DNA from: Candidatus Equimonas faecalis
Lineage (GTDB): Bacteria; Bacteroidota; Bacteroidia; Bacteroidales; Bacteroidaceae
Direction of reading: 5' to 3'
Assembly (NCBI GenBank): GCA_018066245.1
Contig: JAGHRT010000019.1
Coordinates: 1-64,000 of the forward strand
Length of the DNA: 64,000 nucleotides
The notes beneath the pieces were generated by a model. That model saw nothing but the letters and a program-made list of their open reading frames with translations, did not search any database and was not told the origin of the DNA. The position numbers and the translations under genes were made by a program. Shown one piece after another: positions 63,171 through 64,000 of this stretch. Numbering within the stretch: the stretch's first letter is position 1; the number at the start of each line of letters is the position of its first letter.

Positions 63171-64000
63171 ATGCTTTCCCTCTCCTCCTCCCTCCACTCC
63201 GAACATCTCTCCCTCCCCTTCACCCTTCCCTAGGAATGGGCGGCCACCCACCAAGTCGTCGCCATCCTCACAGGAGGCACCGAGCACCAGTTCCTCGACC
63301 TCGTAGAGAGAGGAGACATCGACCTGTCACAGTCCATCTACCTCATCGTCACCCAACGTAGCAACTCCCTCGCCGCCGCCATGGAGATCCTCACCTGGAT
63401 CAACCTCCACCAAGGCCACGCCCACATTCTCACTAAAGAAGTGAAGAGTGAAGAATCTTCTTCCCAAACAACCAACGAAGAACCAACCAGACTACCAATA
63501 AATCCTTCATCGTTTATCGATTCGTCATTCATCGATTCATCATTCATCGATTCATCAAAAATCGGCCTCATCGGCTCCCCCTCCGACTGGCTCATCGCCT
63601 CCCCCTATTCCCCCGACATCCTTCACGACCGTCTCGGCATCGACATCGTTAACATCCCCATCACCGAAGTCACCTCCCTCGGAAAAGTAGAGAGCGGTCT
63701 CAAAGGCGCCGAGCGCATATACGAGCGTCTCAAGGAAATCATAGCGCACTATAACCTCAACGCCATCACCCTCCGTTGTTTCGACCTCCTCACCACCGTC
63801 GGCAACACCGGTTGTATCGCCCTCTCCCGTCTCAACGACGAAGGCATCCCCGCCTCCTGTGAAGGCGATGTCCCCACCCTCGTCACTATGCTCCTCTGTC
63901 AGCGTCTCACGGGATGTCCCGGGTTCCAGGCCAACCCCGCCCGCATCGATCCCCAGAGCGGCAAGATCCTCATGGCCCACTGCACCCTCCCCCTCACGAT
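63171..64000 (+). pseudogene. Fucose-isomerase-like gene with in-frame amber, partial
   Basis: From ATG 63171 the frame reads 20 codons, then TAG at 63231-63233, then stays open to the window edge (255 codons). The downstream part has VVAILTGGTEHQFLDLVERG and LNDEGIPASCEGDVPTLVTM with MAHCTLPL, matching the L-fucose isomerase fold's C-terminal half, which binds an aldose and metal. Residues about 113-125 are SSFIDSSFIDSSFIDSS, encoded by the repeat at 63507-63558 within a disordered linker. One C-to-T change (CAG to TAG) would explain the stop. TAG ends clcB-like, ompA-like and uvrB genes here, so TAG is a normal stop codon. Confidence 0.6.

Noticed and set aside
63171..64000. Amber codon reassignment in this organism
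   Set aside because: TAG terminates several normal genes here (ClC protein, OmpA-family, DUF2147, uvrB), so it serves as a stop.

Overview
The window looks like a moderately GC-rich chromosome segment from a Bacteroidales bacterium of the Prevotella/Bacteroides type. The grounds are Bacteroidetes-type -7 promoter boxes (TAnnTTTG) in front of many genes, lineage-typical families (DUF3822, DUF4293, DUF2147, GGGtGRT protein, Rpb6/omega-like RpoZ, UpxY-like NusG paralogue) and C-terminal YDLTGR motifs on secreted hydrolases. I recognised no rRNA, tRNA, CRISPR array, transposase or phage module.

Layout. 1-333: iteron-like and GC-rich repeats. 334-4793: a TonB-dependent receptor and an acyl-CoA synthetase, both minus. 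4919-14078: plus-strand genes for envelope and housekeeping work (mltG, lpxH, a ClC channel, an exported phosphoesterase, an OmpA-family protein, DUF2147, uvrB). 14146-18152: minus cluster DUF3822-rsmD-RecD-like helicase-glycosyltransferase. 18349-19521: an N-acylglucosamine 2-epimerase-family gene, followed by about 700 bases of repeats. 20210-23141: an M6-type secreted protease with a 54-residue acidic peptide gene downstream, behind a candidate small RNA (23323-23410). 23521-29505: dxs-trkA-trkH-mnmA. 30319-33678: a zinc metallopeptidase, a possibly frameshifted gene with a G7 tract, a second small acidic peptide and an AT-richer fimbrillin-like lipoprotein. 34231-44354: minus genes bamD-rpoZ-DUF4293-ssb-CorC-like-rnz-upp, then OMP-lptC-5'-nucleotidase, then aspA. 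44646: tdk, plus. 46176-57826: one tightly packed ten-gene minus cluster: fused EtfB-EtfA, acyl-CoA dehydrogenase, two deoxynucleoside kinases, a nucleotide-sugar dehydrogenase, a three-subunit biotin-dependent acyl-CoA carboxylase, and a NifU-like/GGGtGRT pair. 58175-60157: a DUF2207 membrane protein. 60411 to the end: the start of an exopolysaccharide locus (NusG-like antiterminator with a long leader, DegT/StrS aminotransferase, four-helix-bundle protein, and a fucose-isomerase-like gene with an in-frame amber).

The most interesting material lies in and around the spacers. Two iteron-like elements share an AT-rich core but use different 8-nt units (1-178 and 45437-45561). Three spacers carry degenerate 22-nt arrays of one family and a fourth carries an unrelated 22-nt array. 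GC-rich intergenic repeats appear to have entered coding sequence (ugd, the glycosyltransferase). A repeat is translated as SSFID units in the last gene. An ops-like site lies in the antiterminator leader. Two small peptides share the pattern Y-x2-P-x6-L-x2-E-x2-LL-x2-S next to exported proteins. All family assignments come from reading sequence and motifs by eye, with no database search.
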